Below, in pieces: positions 11,255 to 19,536 of a DNA stretch of 64,000 nt (its first letter is position 1; every line of letters begins with the position of its first letter). The position numbers were made by a program, and so were the translations under genes. The DNA is from Thiotrichaceae bacterium UBA4486 (lineage in GTDB: Bacteria; Pseudomonadota; Gammaproteobacteria; Eutrophobiales; Eutrophobiaceae): the NCBI GenBank assembly GCA_002389045.1, contig DGNS01000005.1, positions 106,288 through 170,287 of the forward strand. The letters run 5' to 3'. Below the pieces are notes generated by a model. It ran no database searches, was not told the DNA's origin, and was given only the letters and a program-made list of their open reading frames with translations.

Positions 11255-11407
11255 TCAGGCCAGCATCCAGGCGATTACTGCCGGGATGAGCAGGTATTTC
11301 AATATCAGGGCTATGATATTAGCGAAATTCATTCGTTTCGACTGTAGTTTCCAGTAGCGAACATTGATTTCATGGACAATTTCAAGGTTGATGTCATTCA
11401 TGGTCAT
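11255..11407 (-). CDS. Possible small membrane protein, 50 aa
   Basis: An ATG-started frame of 50 codons. The N-terminal half is polar and charged (M-T-M-N-D-I-N-L-E-I); residues ~28-50 form one hydrophobic helix (N-I-I-A-L-I-L-K-Y-L-L then P-A-V-I-A-W-M-L-A) ending right at the stop. That layout suits a single-span, tail-anchored small protein. The ribosome site is weak, and a second ATG two codons in is possible. No family is recognised. Confidence 0.35.
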   Translation of the reverse strand: MTMNDINLEIVHEINVRYWKLQSKRMNFANIIALILKYLLIPAVIAWMLA

Positions 11408-11503
11408 ATAGTCTCAGCCTGCTCTGTTTTCCAGATACAAGTCATAAAATCACATGCTGTTGATCCGGTTTATCGGTCAAACAGTGGCGGATATTGAATG
11501 ATT

Positions 11504-11517
11504 TGTTCATGAACAAC
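11504..11517. promoter_or_regulatory. Perfect 14-bp palindrome, possible operator
   Basis: TTGTTCATGAACAA is a perfect palindrome in a non-coding stretch ~100 bp upstream of the small ORF and ~410 bp upstream of the MFS gene (both minus strand). It could be a dimeric regulator site; the regulator is unknown. Confidence 0.3.
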
Positions 11518-11625
11518 ATGCGATATCCATACCAGGTGATGTTCAAGGCTCTGCTATTCATCGACGGTTCAGCCTGGTGACCCGGACGACCCGGATACTA
11601 CATAATTATATAACTCTCAAAAATA

Positions 11626-12699
11626 TCATATAGACGTTTGAAAAAACTGTCCTTTTTGCTTGTTAAACAGGATAGTCAGGAAGCGTATCCCGGTCTTGAA
11701 CCGGGAGTTATGCGGTTGGCAGTGACTGACTTCACCGACGGCCCTGAAATCGGCGGCAATCATTTTCAGCACCTGGCCGGCTTCAGGTTGAGTGTCAAGA
11801 ATCAGACGCAAACCGGTGGGCGACACGTCCACGAGGTCGGCACTGCGGCGTGATGACGGCCAGTCTTCCCAGTAATACACGATACCGTCCTGGTTGATGC
11901 GATTATTATCACGACGAGCGCCGCCACTCAGGGTCACGGAAGGTGGCGCAAGCGGCGATTCACAGACCCGGCACTGGCTGTTGCGGACATATTCCTCACT
12001 GTGCTCATGTGGTGTTTTACAGAAGGCGCAGTAGTGGGAAATGATGGGCGAGTAGGCCTGGAACCCCGATGCTGCAGGCCGGGCAGGGCGATCAGGGACA
12101 TTTGCGCGGCCACTGAACTTCTCCTGGTTATCCATGGGCACGTTTTCTTCCCGCTTTGCTTCGGTGAACGTGCTTTTCAGGATGCGGGCGGCATCGGCAT
12201 GGTGATGCTGTTGCAGCAGCCGATCATAGAGTGCGCGTTTCAGTGGATTACCCAGAACTTCATGAGCTTCACGCACCAGGTCAGACGGTATGTTGTTTGC
12301 CTCGCGCCCGACCAGGATCTGGTAGCTGGAATGGATGATGACCGACGGTGAATCACTCTGGATATGCAGAATACGGTAGTAGTTGCGCTGGTTGACATCG
12401 TTGTCGGCTGCCGCTGCCGGCCGCGGGCGAGAGGCCTCACGGTCAAAATGGATACCGGACAGGTCCGCGAGACTGTACTGTTGCAGCAGTTCGCGGTCAT
12501 ACTCGGCTCGACGTTGCGGTTGACGCAGGGTGTTGTAGGCGATATTCAGCAGGCTGGCGTTCCAGTCATCTCCACCCAGGTCCGGGTGCAGGCGCAATTT
12601 CTGCAACAATGTCCGGTAATTATTGCGGATCACCGCCGGACTGGCATCCGGCTGGACTCTGAGAATCCGGTAGTAGTTGCGTCTGTTGTTATTGACCAT
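11626..12699 (-). CDS. Double J-domain, zinc-ribbon and PilZ fusion protein
   Basis: A 357-aa multidomain protein. The first J domain (about 7-70) keeps the H-P-D motif at 38-40 that stimulates DnaK. A second J-like domain (about 104-165) has lost HPD, with V-G-R-E-A-N in its place. A charged linker (about 170-215) is followed by a zinc-ribbon-like pair, C-A-F-C and C-R-V-C (about 223-250). The C-terminus is a PilZ domain with a S-S-R-R-S-A-D-L-V-D-V-S-P-T-G-L segment, close to the RxxxR and D/NxSxxG c-di-GMP signature. The combination suggests a c-di-GMP-responsive Hsp70 co-chaperone or scaffold, which is inference. It appears monocistronic. Confidence 0.82.
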   Translation of the reverse strand: MVNNNRRNYYRILRVQPDASPAVIRNNYRTLLQKLRLHPDLGGDDWNASLLNIAYNTLRQPQRRAEYDRELLQQYSLADLSGIHFDREASRPRPAAAADNDVNQRNYYRILHIQSDSPSVIIHSSYQILVGREANNIPSDLVREAHEVLGNPLKRALYDRLLQQHHHADAARILKSTFTEAKREENVPMDNQEKFSGRANVPDRPARPAASGFQAYSPIISHYCAFCKTPHEHSEEYVRNSQCRVCESPLAPPSVTLSGGARRDNNRINQDGIVYYWEDWPSSRRSADLVDVSPTGLRLILDTQPEAGQVLKMIAADFRAVGEVSHCQPHNSRFKTGIRFLTILFNKQKGQFFQTSI

Positions 12700-12983
12700 G
12701 GCAGAGCGTTCAGGCCGTGAATTTCGGATATGTGTTATCGGCTGTCTTTCGCATTTACCTGAAAGCCAGGCTGAAACCTGATTCTATTTAACTTTAAAAA
12801 TCAATTATATCTATCTGAATTTTAAGTAAATAAATTAAATATTTTTGATTTACGTCACGTTTTATGACGACATCAGCCATCACCAACCATGGGCGGTTAC
12901 AAGCGTTGACCGCGACATCCCTGGCTTGAGAATCCACCGGTCGTGTATACAATCGTTCTGCAAATATAACCAACCAGTGCCGT

Positions 12984-13949
12984 ATGGCGAGCGATTTTAT
13001 TCTGATGAACCAACACAGTGCTCCAGCTGGCATCATCGTTGCGGCGATGTACCGCTTTTTCGATTTTCCCGGTTACCAGTCCTTCCGGGCGCCGCTGCTC
13101 GACTTCTGCGTGGCTCACAAACTGAAAGGCACACTATTGCTGGCACCGGAGGGGATTAATGGTACCGTGGCTGGCCGCCGCGAGAACATCGACGCGCTGA
13201 AAGACCATCTGCAACAGGATGATCGTTTCGAGGCTATGGAATACAAGGAATCAAGGGCTGTTGAGATGCCGTTTCAGCGGATGAAGGTCAAGCTGAAAAA
13301 GGAGATTGTCACCATGGGGCTTGAAGGCGTTCAGCCCGGCCGGCGTTCGGGTCAGCGCCTGGACCCGGAAGCCTGGAACCGCGTAATCAGCGATCCCGGG
13401 ACCCTGGTCATCGATACACGCAATCGCTATGAATACGATATCGGCACGTTCGTCAATGCCGTATCACCGGACACGGTTAATTTCAGGGAATTCCCTGAAT
13501 TCGTGAAAACCCGTCTCGACCCGGCCCGGCATCGCAAGGTGGCCATGTTCTGCACCGGCGGCATTCGCTGCGAAAAAGCCAGCGCCTGGATGCTGGAGCA
13601 GGGATTTGAAGAAGTCTATCAACTCAACGGCGGTATTCTTCGTTACCTGGAGGAAGTGAAGCCGGAGCAAAGCCTGTGGCGGGGTGAATGCTTTGTCTTT
13701 GATGGCCGTGTGGCGGTGGATGAGAAGCTTGAGCAGGGCAACTATGAACAGTGTTTCGCCTGTCGAAGGCCGCTCTCTACTGAAGACCTGCAATCCCCAT
13801 ACTATGAACGCGGGGTGTCCTGTCCGGCCTGCCATGAGGACATCACGGCGAAGCAGCGCCGGAGATTCAGCGAGCGACAGAAACAGGTGGAGATCGCCGA
13901 ACGCCGTGGCAGCCGGCATATCGGCGTGCCACAGCAGAGCATATCCTGA
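12984..13949 (+). CDS. trhO: tRNA uridine(34) hydroxylase, rhodanese type
   Basis: YceA/TrhO-family protein of 321 aa: an N-terminal acylphosphatase-like domain (G-T-L-L-L-A-P-E-G-I-N-G-T at about 49-61), a rhodanese domain (about 125-230) with catalytic Cys190 in C-T-G-G-I-R-C-E-K-A-S, and a C-terminal Cys-rich segment with C-F-A-C and C-P-A-C pairs. The family makes 5-hydroxyuridine at the tRNA wobble position using oxygen and prephenate-linked chemistry. The ATG used lacks a clear ribosome site; an in-frame ATG at 13005 is an alternative. It diverges from the J-domain/PilZ gene across a 284-bp AT-rich gap. Confidence 0.92.
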   Translation: MASDFILMNQHSAPAGIIVAAMYRFFDFPGYQSFRAPLLDFCVAHKLKGTLLLAPEGINGTVAGRRENIDALKDHLQQDDRFEAMEYKESRAVEMPFQRMKVKLKKEIVTMGLEGVQPGRRSGQRLDPEAWNRVISDPGTLVIDTRNRYEYDIGTFVNAVSPDTVNFREFPEFVKTRLDPARHRKVAMFCTGGIRCEKASAWMLEQGFEEVYQLNGGILRYLEEVKPEQSLWRGECFVFDGRVAVDEKLEQGNYEQCFACRRPLSTEDLQSPYYERGVSCPACHEDITAKQRRRFSERQKQVEIAERRGSRHIGVPQQSIS

Positions 13950-14015
13950 TCCAACAGGGGCAGGACCCTCTTCGATACGTCGCGCTCATACTAAACCGGC
14001 TATCGGTTACTGCAT

Positions 14016-14400
14016 TCAGATAATACCGTCAAAATAACGCTTCAGCTCCCGTACCAGCTTTTTCGGGCTGGGATAAATAATTGATTCGGGCACCTTGCCG
14101 GAATCGATCAGGCGTTTCTCCGTGTCAAAACCGTAGCTGCCGATAAGAATGTTGTCATAACCGGTTTCGCAGGCAGCATGAAAATCCCCCACTTCGTCCC
14201 CACCGAACCAGGTCTGGCTGTAAGTGAACTTTTCATTGCGGTAAGCGCATCGTTTTTTTTACGCCGGTGGGAATGGGAATGACGAAATCCAGATCCGCCG
14301 CGTCTACATCGCTATGCTGGAATAATGAGCACCAGTCAAATCATTTGATGTGCGGCGTGGACTGATGAAACAACTGTTTGTTGTGCTGCCAAAATTCATA
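14016..14400 (-). pseudogene. Decayed HAD-family hydrolase gene
   Basis: Read on the minus strand, this region gives one long protein-like frame interrupted twice. It starts Y-E-F-W-Q-H-N-K-Q-L-F-H-Q-S-T-P-H-I-K, hits an in-frame TGA (14343-14341), continues through D-L-D-F-V-I-P-I-P-T-G-V-K-K, and is then shifted by one base in an A8 run (T8 on plus, 14253-14260). After correcting one A it continues T-W-F-G-G-D-E-V-G-D-F-H-A-A and runs to TGA at 14018-14016. G-D-E-V-G-D-F-H-A-A resembles HAD motif IV. The N-terminal half with the nucleophilic Asp is missing. The remaining bases of 13950-14584 hold no gene. Confidence 0.75.
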
Positions 14401-14584
14401 AACGGGTCATAAAATTTTCATAAAAACAATCAATTAAGTCTTTACTCTCGATTATGTTTCAGGTATTGGTGATTACAGGTTAGAATACTGACGTCCTCTG
14501 GACGGTATCCCGTGCCCGCAGAACTTAAAGGATATCGACAACAATAAAATTATAATTAAAAACTGAGCACCGGTGGTATTTCCA

Positions 14585-16396
14585 ATGGAGATTGACCAGG
14601 ATTCTTTTGTAGAGGTAATTCATCATCCGCGACACGAGATAGATGAAATAATAGAGCGGCGCCTGCTCGAAATATTATTTCAGCCTATCATTGACCTGTC
14701 CAAAGCCCGCATCCTCGGTTACGAGGCCCTGACCCGCGGTCCCGGCAACAGCGAATTCAACAATCCGGTACAGTTATTCGAGGCGGCTGAACGGGCCGGG
14801 CGTTTGTATGAGATGGAATCACTGTGCCAGGAACTTGCCTACAAATATTTCAGCCAGCGCGGGCTTCAGGGCAAGTTGTTTGTCAACGTCAGTCCCATGT
14901 TTTTACTCCAGTGCGAACGTTCCTCGGTTAACCTGCATGATCAACTCCGGCGCTATGATCTGGATCCACATAATGTCGTAATCGAGGTATCGGAAAAATA
15001 TCCGTTTGCTGATTCTGATATTATCAATGCTTCGCTGGAACGATACCGCAAGGTGGGCTTTCATATCGCTATCGATGACCTTGGTGCGGGCTATGCCGGG
15101 CTGCGCATCTGGTCAGAGCTGCGTCCCGATTATGTCAAGATGGACAGTCACTTTTCACACGCCATTCACGACGATCCGCTGAAGCGCGAATTCGTACGTT
15201 CCATCAAGGGCATATCCAGGACACTGAATTGCGAGGTTATTGCCGAAGGTGTGGAAACAGACGAGGAACTTGATGCCGTACGTTCCACCGGAGTCTGTCT
15301 CATCCAGGGTTTTTTGCTGGGCAGGCCGAGGCAAAAGCCGGAATCCATCAACTATGACAACCTGCGTCTGAACCAGACCTCACTGGATACGCACATCTCC
15401 TGGGTCAACACTGAAAATGTCTCACAGATGGTGGAACAAACGCCGGTGCTGAACCGGAATGATCTGCTCGAACAGGCCGCAGACATGTTTCAACTAAACC
15501 GGGAACTGGTATCCATTCCGGTTTTATATCGCAAACGACCGGTGGGTATTGTGACCCGCAGCAAGGTGATGGAAATATTTCTTGGACGATACGGGCGTGA
15601 ACTGCATGCCAGGAAACCGGTCAGTGAATTCATGTCGCCGGCCATAATCGTCGATTGCGATACCAGTCTTGATGAGGTCAGCCAGATGGTGACCGATCAT
15701 GACGATAACGATTTCAATGTGGATTTTATCATCACCCGTGATCGTCGTTACCTGGGCGTTGGAAAAATCCGCAAGTTATTGAAAAGAATTACCGACAAGC
15801 AGATGCGCAGTGCGCGCTATTCCAATCCGCTCACCCTGTTGCCGGGTAATGTGCCGATTTATGAGTGGATAGATGATCTGCTGGCGAACCGTTCGAATTT
15901 TCATATTGCCTATTTCGATATCAATAATTTCAAACCCTATAATGATATTTACGGATACAGTCGCGGTGATGAGGTTATCGTCATGCTGGCCGAGATCCTC
16001 TGTGAACATGTCAATTGTGGTGAAGATCTGGTCGGTCATATAGGGGGTGATGATTTTGTAGTGATTTTTCGCGGCAATGACTGGTATGAGCGCTGTGCGC
16101 AGATCCTCGAATGTTTCCGCGCTAAAGTCGATCGATTTTATAACGATGAAGATAATGCCAGCGGCGGTATCTGGAGTCATGATCGAAACGGTGATCAGAC
16201 GTTCTTTGAAAAAATTGACCTGGCCATTGGTGTCGTCAGGCCGGATCCGAAACGTTGTCATTCGCATCACGACATTGCCATGCTTGCTGCCGATGCCAAG
16301 AGTCATGCCAAACGATCCGGCAATGATGACATTTTCGTTTCAAGACGCAGAGGTCCGAGTAAAATGACCCATCTGGATAAAATTAAAAGCGCCTGA
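14585..16396 (+). CDS. EAL - CBS pair - GGDDF signalling protein
   Basis: Cyclic-di-GMP protein of 603 aa. The N-terminal EAL domain keeps Y-E-A-L-T-R, E-V-S-E, D-D-L-G-A-G and A-E-G-V-E-T, so phosphodiesterase activity is plausible. A middle CBS-like pair (about 285-400) follows. The C-terminal GGDEF domain reads I-G-G-D-D-F near 490, with F-D-I-N-N-F-K-P-Y-N-D upstream; Asp replaces Glu in the signature, so cyclase activity is uncertain and it may only bind GTP. No membrane segment is seen. The ATG at 14585 is chosen because GGTGG lies 8 nt upstream; a GTG four codons earlier is possible. Confidence 0.9.
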   Translation: MEIDQDSFVEVIHHPRHEIDEIIERRLLEILFQPIIDLSKARILGYEALTRGPGNSEFNNPVQLFEAAERAGRLYEMESLCQELAYKYFSQRGLQGKLFVNVSPMFLLQCERSSVNLHDQLRRYDLDPHNVVIEVSEKYPFADSDIINASLERYRKVGFHIAIDDLGAGYAGLRIWSELRPDYVKMDSHFSHAIHDDPLKREFVRSIKGISRTLNCEVIAEGVETDEELDAVRSTGVCLIQGFLLGRPRQKPESINYDNLRLNQTSLDTHISWVNTENVSQMVEQTPVLNRNDLLEQAADMFQLNRELVSIPVLYRKRPVGIVTRSKVMEIFLGRYGRELHARKPVSEFMSPAIIVDCDTSLDEVSQMVTDHDDNDFNVDFIITRDRRYLGVGKIRKLLKRITDKQMRSARYSNPLTLLPGNVPIYEWIDDLLANRSNFHIAYFDINNFKPYNDIYGYSRGDEVIVMLAEILCEHVNCGEDLVGHIGGDDFVVIFRGNDWYERCAQILECFRAKVDRFYNDEDNASGGIWSHDRNGDQTFFEKIDLAIGVVRPDPKRCHSHHDIAMLAADAKSHAKRSGNDDIFVSRRRGPSKMTHLDKIKSA

Positions 16397-16427
16397 TTTT
16401 CTACTGATCCTGGATCATTCGAAATTG

Positions 16428-16513
16428 ATTGCTATAATTACTAGCAGAGTGTAAACGCTAAATGCTGCTAATCGCAGCATCAGCCCCCGGTTTGTGTCAA
16501 ACGGGGGCTTTCG
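16428..16513 (+). ncRNA. Candidate small RNA or structured 3' end
   Basis: An extended -10 element (TG at 16430-16431, TATAAT at 16433-16438) is followed by ~70 nt with two stems. The first is a perfect 7-bp hairpin (16462-16468 with 16474-16480). The second is an 11-bp hairpin with one bulge (16483-16508) followed by TT and TTCG. Promoter, short body and terminator in this order could be an independent small RNA. The -35 is poor, so this may simply be the terminator of the upstream EAL gene. 16514-16760 contains only the peroxiredoxin leader. Confidence 0.35.
16483..16513 (+). terminator. Rho-independent-like terminator after the EAL-CBS-GGDDF gene
   Basis: GC-rich stem: GCCCCC pairs with GGGGGC and GTTTG with CAAAC, with one bulged G and a 3-nt loop. 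A short T-rich tail (TTTCGTT) follows. It lies ~90 nt after the stop codon. Confidence 0.6.
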
Positions 16514-16760
16514 TTCGCTACTGACTATCTCTTTTTCTCCAGCCATTACTTCGCGCCGGGTTATTTGCGGCGGGTGATGATATGTCTGAAATGCATACCA
16601 CGGGTCAATACAGAATACCTGGCTGCCTGCCTGTTCCTGATTGATTATTATCCGGAAATTACCAGAGAGAGCCACCTGTCCTGATGCAGATTTTACTTGC
16701 ACGATAAAGATGAATGGCAACAATAACAATCATTGATCACAAAGTTCGGAGGTATTGATT

Positions 16761-17423
16761 ATGTCTATACGGATTGGTGATGAAGCTCCTGATTTTACGG
16801 CCCGGACAACCGAAGGGGAGATCCGCTTTCATGAATGGATTGGCGATAGCTGGGCTATTCTTTTTTCACATCCCAAGGATTTTACGCCTGTGTGTACCAC
16901 GGAACTCGGCTATATGGCCAGACTGAAACCGGAGTTTGACAAACGCAATTGCAAAATCATCGGACTCAGTATCGACTCTGTTGAGGATCACGAGGCCTGG
17001 AAAAGCGACATCGAGGAGACCCAGGGCGCAGCTGTGAACTACCCGATGATCGGTGATACGGATCTGGGTGTCGCCAAGCTCTATGATATGATTCATCCCA
17101 ATGCTTCGGGTGACGCCGGCAAACGTAGCGCTGTAGACAATGCCACCATCCGCTCGGTCTTTATTATCGGGCCGGATAAAAAGGTCAAGGTGATTCTGAC
17201 GTACCCCATGAGTACGGGGCGGAATTTTGATGAAGTCCTGCGGGTCCTGGATTCATGCCAGTTGACGGCGAAACACAAGGTTGCAACCCCGGTAAACTGG
17301 CAGCAGGGTGACGACGTCATTATAGTACCGGCAGTCCCGGATGATGAGGCCAAACAGAAATTTCCCGGGGGTTGGGATGCACCGAAACCCTACCTGCGTA
17401 TAGTCTCCCAGCCTGAAGACTGA
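16761..17423 (+). CDS. 1-Cys type peroxiredoxin (Prx6 family)
   Basis: Thiol peroxidase of 220 aa that reduces hydrogen peroxide and organic peroxides. The peroxidatic Cys is C45 in P-V-C-T-T-E, preceded by F-S-H-P-K-D-F-T. The length and the long C-terminal extension (G-G-W-D-A-P-K-P-Y-L-R at the end) are typical of the Prx6 group, which usually lacks an AhpC-type resolving Cys near the C-terminus. GGAGG lies 8 nt before the ATG, so this start is preferred over a TTG six bases upstream. It probably acts in the cytoplasm. Confidence 0.95.
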   Translation: MSIRIGDEAPDFTARTTEGEIRFHEWIGDSWAILFSHPKDFTPVCTTELGYMARLKPEFDKRNCKIIGLSIDSVEDHEAWKSDIEETQGAAVNYPMIGDTDLGVAKLYDMIHPNASGDAGKRSAVDNATIRSVFIIGPDKKVKVILTYPMSTGRNFDEVLRVLDSCQLTAKHKVATPVNWQQGDDVIIVPAVPDDEAKQKFPGGWDAPKPYLRIVSQPED

Positions 17424-17445
17424 ATATTCACCAGACCTGCCGATA

Positions 17446-17480
17446 ATACGCATTATCCGTATAATCCGGATGATGCGTAT
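17446..17480. other. Long symmetrical hairpin before the radical SAM gene
   Basis: ATACGCAT (17446-17453) pairs with ATGCGTAT (17473-17480) and inner ATCCG with CGGAT, separated by a T-G pair, around a 7-nt loop. It ends 12 nt before the next ATG. There is no T-run. It could be a peroxiredoxin 3' stem, or it could hide the downstream ribosome site. Confidence 0.45.
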
Positions 17481-17492
17481 ATTCCTTGATTC

Positions 17493-18338
17493 ATGTTAAC
17501 GACAAAAAACCACAGCCGTGACGCGGCCGGCATGACCTATGTATACCCGGTTCTGTCCCGGCGATCCGGGGGGCTGTCCGTCGGTATCAATCTCAATCCC
17601 GATAATGCCTGTAACTGGCGCTGCATTTATTGCCAGGTACCGAATCTGCAGCGTGGCAGTGCACCGCCTGTCAATATCGTGCAACTGGCTTCCGAGTTGC
17701 GACAGATACTTGACAGCGTCAGGGACGGATCCTTTTATCAGCAATTCGGCATGGCCAGGGATCTGGCATCAATACGCGACATCGCCATCTCCGGAAACGG
17801 CGAATCGACTACCGCGCTGGAATTCGCCCAGGTGGTCGATCGAATCGCCAGCATCCATGCCGAATATCAACTTCACCCCGATACACGCGTAGTACTCATA
17901 ACCAATGGCAGTATGGTTCACCAGCCCCGGGTGCAGGCGGGGCTGGCCCGGTTGCGGGTTCTCGATGGTGAAGTCTGGTTCAAGCTCGATAGTGTCACCC
18001 GGGCGGGGATCCAGCGTATTAATCACGCAGCTTTGACACCGGCACGGGTGCGCCGCAACCTGACCCTGTGCGCGGGCCTCTGTGATACCTGGATTCAGAG
18101 CTGTTTCTTCAAATACCATGATTTACCGCCCGCGGAGGATGAAATCCAGGCATACCTGGATTTTATAGCCTCCCTGCTGGACGACAGCGTCGATCTCAAA
18201 GGCGTGCAGCTCTACGGTATCGAGCGCGATTCCATGCAGCCTGAGGCCGCACAACTCGGTAAACTCGACGTGGACTGGTTTGCAGCGCTTGCCCGGCGGC
18301 TGCGGGCCCTGGGGTTGATGGTAGTTGTCAAGGTTTAA
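17493..18338 (+). CDS. Radical SAM protein of unknown function
   Basis: A 281-aa radical S-adenosylmethionine enzyme. The cluster motif is C40-N-W-R-C44-I-Y-C47 (CxxxCxxC), preceded by G-I-N-L-N-P-D-N-A. The S-A-M binding G-N-G-E segment appears as I-S-G-N-G-E-S-T near 98-105. Cysteines beyond the motif are few, so a second iron-sulfur cluster is not evident. Members of this group are usually annotated only as FeS oxidoreductases, and context gives no pathway. A hairpin lies immediately upstream. Confidence 0.88.
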   Translation: MLTTKNHSRDAAGMTYVYPVLSRRSGGLSVGINLNPDNACNWRCIYCQVPNLQRGSAPPVNIVQLASELRQILDSVRDGSFYQQFGMARDLASIRDIAISGNGESTTALEFAQVVDRIASIHAEYQLHPDTRVVLITNGSMVHQPRVQAGLARLRVLDGEVWFKLDSVTRAGIQRINHAALTPARVRRNLTLCAGLCDTWIQSCFFKYHDLPPAEDEIQAYLDFIASLLDDSVDLKGVQLYGIERDSMQPEAAQLGKLDVDWFAALARRLRALGLMVVVKV

Positions 18339-18439
18339 ACCACTTTATTACGGTTAGGCGATAAATATATGAGTTAACTTATTGATATATAAATATAAAA
18401 AAAATTTCACACAATGTCCTGAAAAAAGAGATATAAATG

Positions 18440-18468
18440 TTGCATTGCAAAAACAAGATGGCTATACT
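18440..18468 (+). promoter_or_regulatory. Sigma-70-type promoter of the phasin gene
   Basis: TTGCAT (18440-18445), a 17-nt spacer and TATACT (18463-18468) lie 39 nt upstream of the phasin ATG, giving a short leader. Both hexamers are close to consensus with ideal spacing. Confidence 0.65.
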
Positions 18469-18507
18469 GCATCGCAACATAGTAACCAATCACTCAGGAG
18501 ATTGAAC

Positions 18508-18822
18508 ATGAATGCATCATTTGAAAAGTATCTGGCTCCGGTAAAAGCCATCAATGAACTCACCGTGAACAACGTTGAAAAGGTTATCAATCACCAGGTC
18601 AAGGCTATCAATGAGAATGCCAAAATCGGTGTGGATTCCCTGAAAGCGGCTGCCAATGTGACCGACCTCGAAAGCTGGAAAGCTTACGTAACCGCTCAGA
18701 TTGAAGTGGCTCGCAACGCCTCGGAAGCCGCTGTCAGCGACGCCAAGGCCTATGCGGAAATGGGTCAGGCCTATAGCAACGAAGTACGCGGTATTCTGGA
18801 GAACGCAGTTACCGCCAAATAA
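18508..18822 (+). CDS. Phasin family protein
   Basis: A 104-aa, almost wholly helical protein rich in Ala, Asn, Glu and Lys (for example V-K-A-I-N-E-L-T-V-N-N-V-E-K). Its length and amphipathic heptad pattern match the short phasin_2-type proteins that coat polyhydroxyalkanoate granules. The ATG at 18508 has AGGAG upstream and follows a good promoter; an upstream frame extension has no ribosome site and is AT-rich leader. It is expressed as a single gene, bounded by a strong terminator. It implies carbon storage, although no PHA synthase lies in the window. Confidence 0.85.
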   Translation: MNASFEKYLAPVKAINELTVNNVEKVINHQVKAINENAKIGVDSLKAAANVTDLESWKAYVTAQIEVARNASEAAVSDAKAYAEMGQAYSNEVRGILENAVTAK

Positions 18823-18878
18823 GCCTATACAAGACTTCCCTCCTCTTTGGCAGTGTACTCTGCCAACGTGAAAAGCTG

Positions 18879-18905
18879 AGCCGCCCGCAAGGGCGGCTTT
18901 TTTTT
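18879..18905 (+). terminator. Strong intrinsic terminator of the phasin gene
   Basis: An 8-bp stem (AGCCGCCC with GGGCGGCT) closed by a GCAA tetraloop is followed by eight T residues. A second perfect 7-bp hairpin (18847-18866) precedes it. Confidence 0.92.
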
Positions 18906-18933
18906 CGCTCAGGTTTCCCGGGCTGCTGTTGAT

Positions 18934-19536
18934 TTACCGGTTGAACAGGGTGAGAAATTCTCCATAACCCTCATGTTCGAGATTTTCTTTTGGTATAAAC
19001 CGTAGTGAAGCGGAGTTGATGCAGTAGCGTAATCCTGTCGGAGCCGGCCCATCCTCGAACACGTGCCCGAGGTGTGAATCACCCAGGCTGCTGCGCAGTT
19101 CGGTGCGCAGCGAAAACCAGCTGCGATCCTCGCGCGTAAGCATGGCGTCCTGGTGTACGGGCCGGGTAAAACTCGGCCAGCCGGTACCGGATTTGTACTT
19201 ATCCGTGGAGCTGAACAGGGGCTCCCCTGAAACGATATCCACGTAGATCCCATCACGCTTGTTATCCCAGTATTCATTCCGGAATGGCCGCTCCGTGCCA
19301 TCTTCCTGGGTGACACGGTATTGTAAGGGTGTCAGCATATTTTCCAGTTTTTCCCTGGAAGGCCTGTTGTAACCGGGATGTCTTGCCCGCCATGCTTCAT
19401 AGGCCGCGGCGGTCTGCTCATTGACAGGATGTACCGCCACTAAAGCAGATTGCTGATCTTTGGCCCGGCTGCCGGGGTTTATAGTTCCGATTACTAACCC
19501 GACAGCCAGAACGGGTAACCATCGTTTGAGTGTCAT
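18934..19536 (-). CDS. msrB: Exported peptide-methionine (R)-S-oxide reductase
   Basis: MsrB domain with an N-terminal signal peptide ([14 protein letters not shown]), 200 aa from the ATG at 19536, which has GGAG upstream. Domain signatures are [17 protein letters not shown] and the catalytic Cys in L-R-Y-C-I-N-S. The zinc-binding CxxC usually found before L-G-H-V-F-D-D-G is replaced ([10 protein letters not shown]), and no first CxxC pair is visible, so this is a zinc-free form. It probably repairs oxidised methionine in periplasmic proteins; the electron donor is unknown. Confidence 0.92.
   Translation of the reverse strand: MTLKRWLPVLAVGLVIGTINPGSRAKDQQSALVAVHPVNEQTAAAYEAWRARHPGYNRPSREKLENMLTPLQYRVTQEDGTERPFRNEYWDNKRDGIYVDIVSGEPLFSSTDKYKSGTGWPSFTRPVHQDAMLTREDRSWFSLRTELRSSLGDSHLGHVFEDGPAPTGLRYCINSASLRFIPKENLEHEGYGEFLTLFNR

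Larger units (their letters stand above)
11097..11625. other. 529-bp intergenic region with a small ORF and a palindrome
   Basis: It lies upstream of the MFS gene and downstream of the J-domain/PilZ gene, both on the minus strand. It contains one possible small membrane protein gene (11255-11407, minus) and one perfect 14-bp palindrome (11504-11517). The stretch 11580-11625 is AT-rich. No RNA gene was recognised. Confidence 0.5.

Noticed and set aside
16415..16729. A 104-codon frame on the minus strand downstream of the EAL-CBS-GGDDF gene
   Set aside because: TTG start without a ribosome site, runs through the terminator stem, composition not protein-like.
17420..17446. Sigma-28 promoter before the radical SAM gene
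   Set aside because: GCCGATAA is present at 17439-17446, but no TAAA lies 15 nt upstream; the bases also form part of a hairpin.
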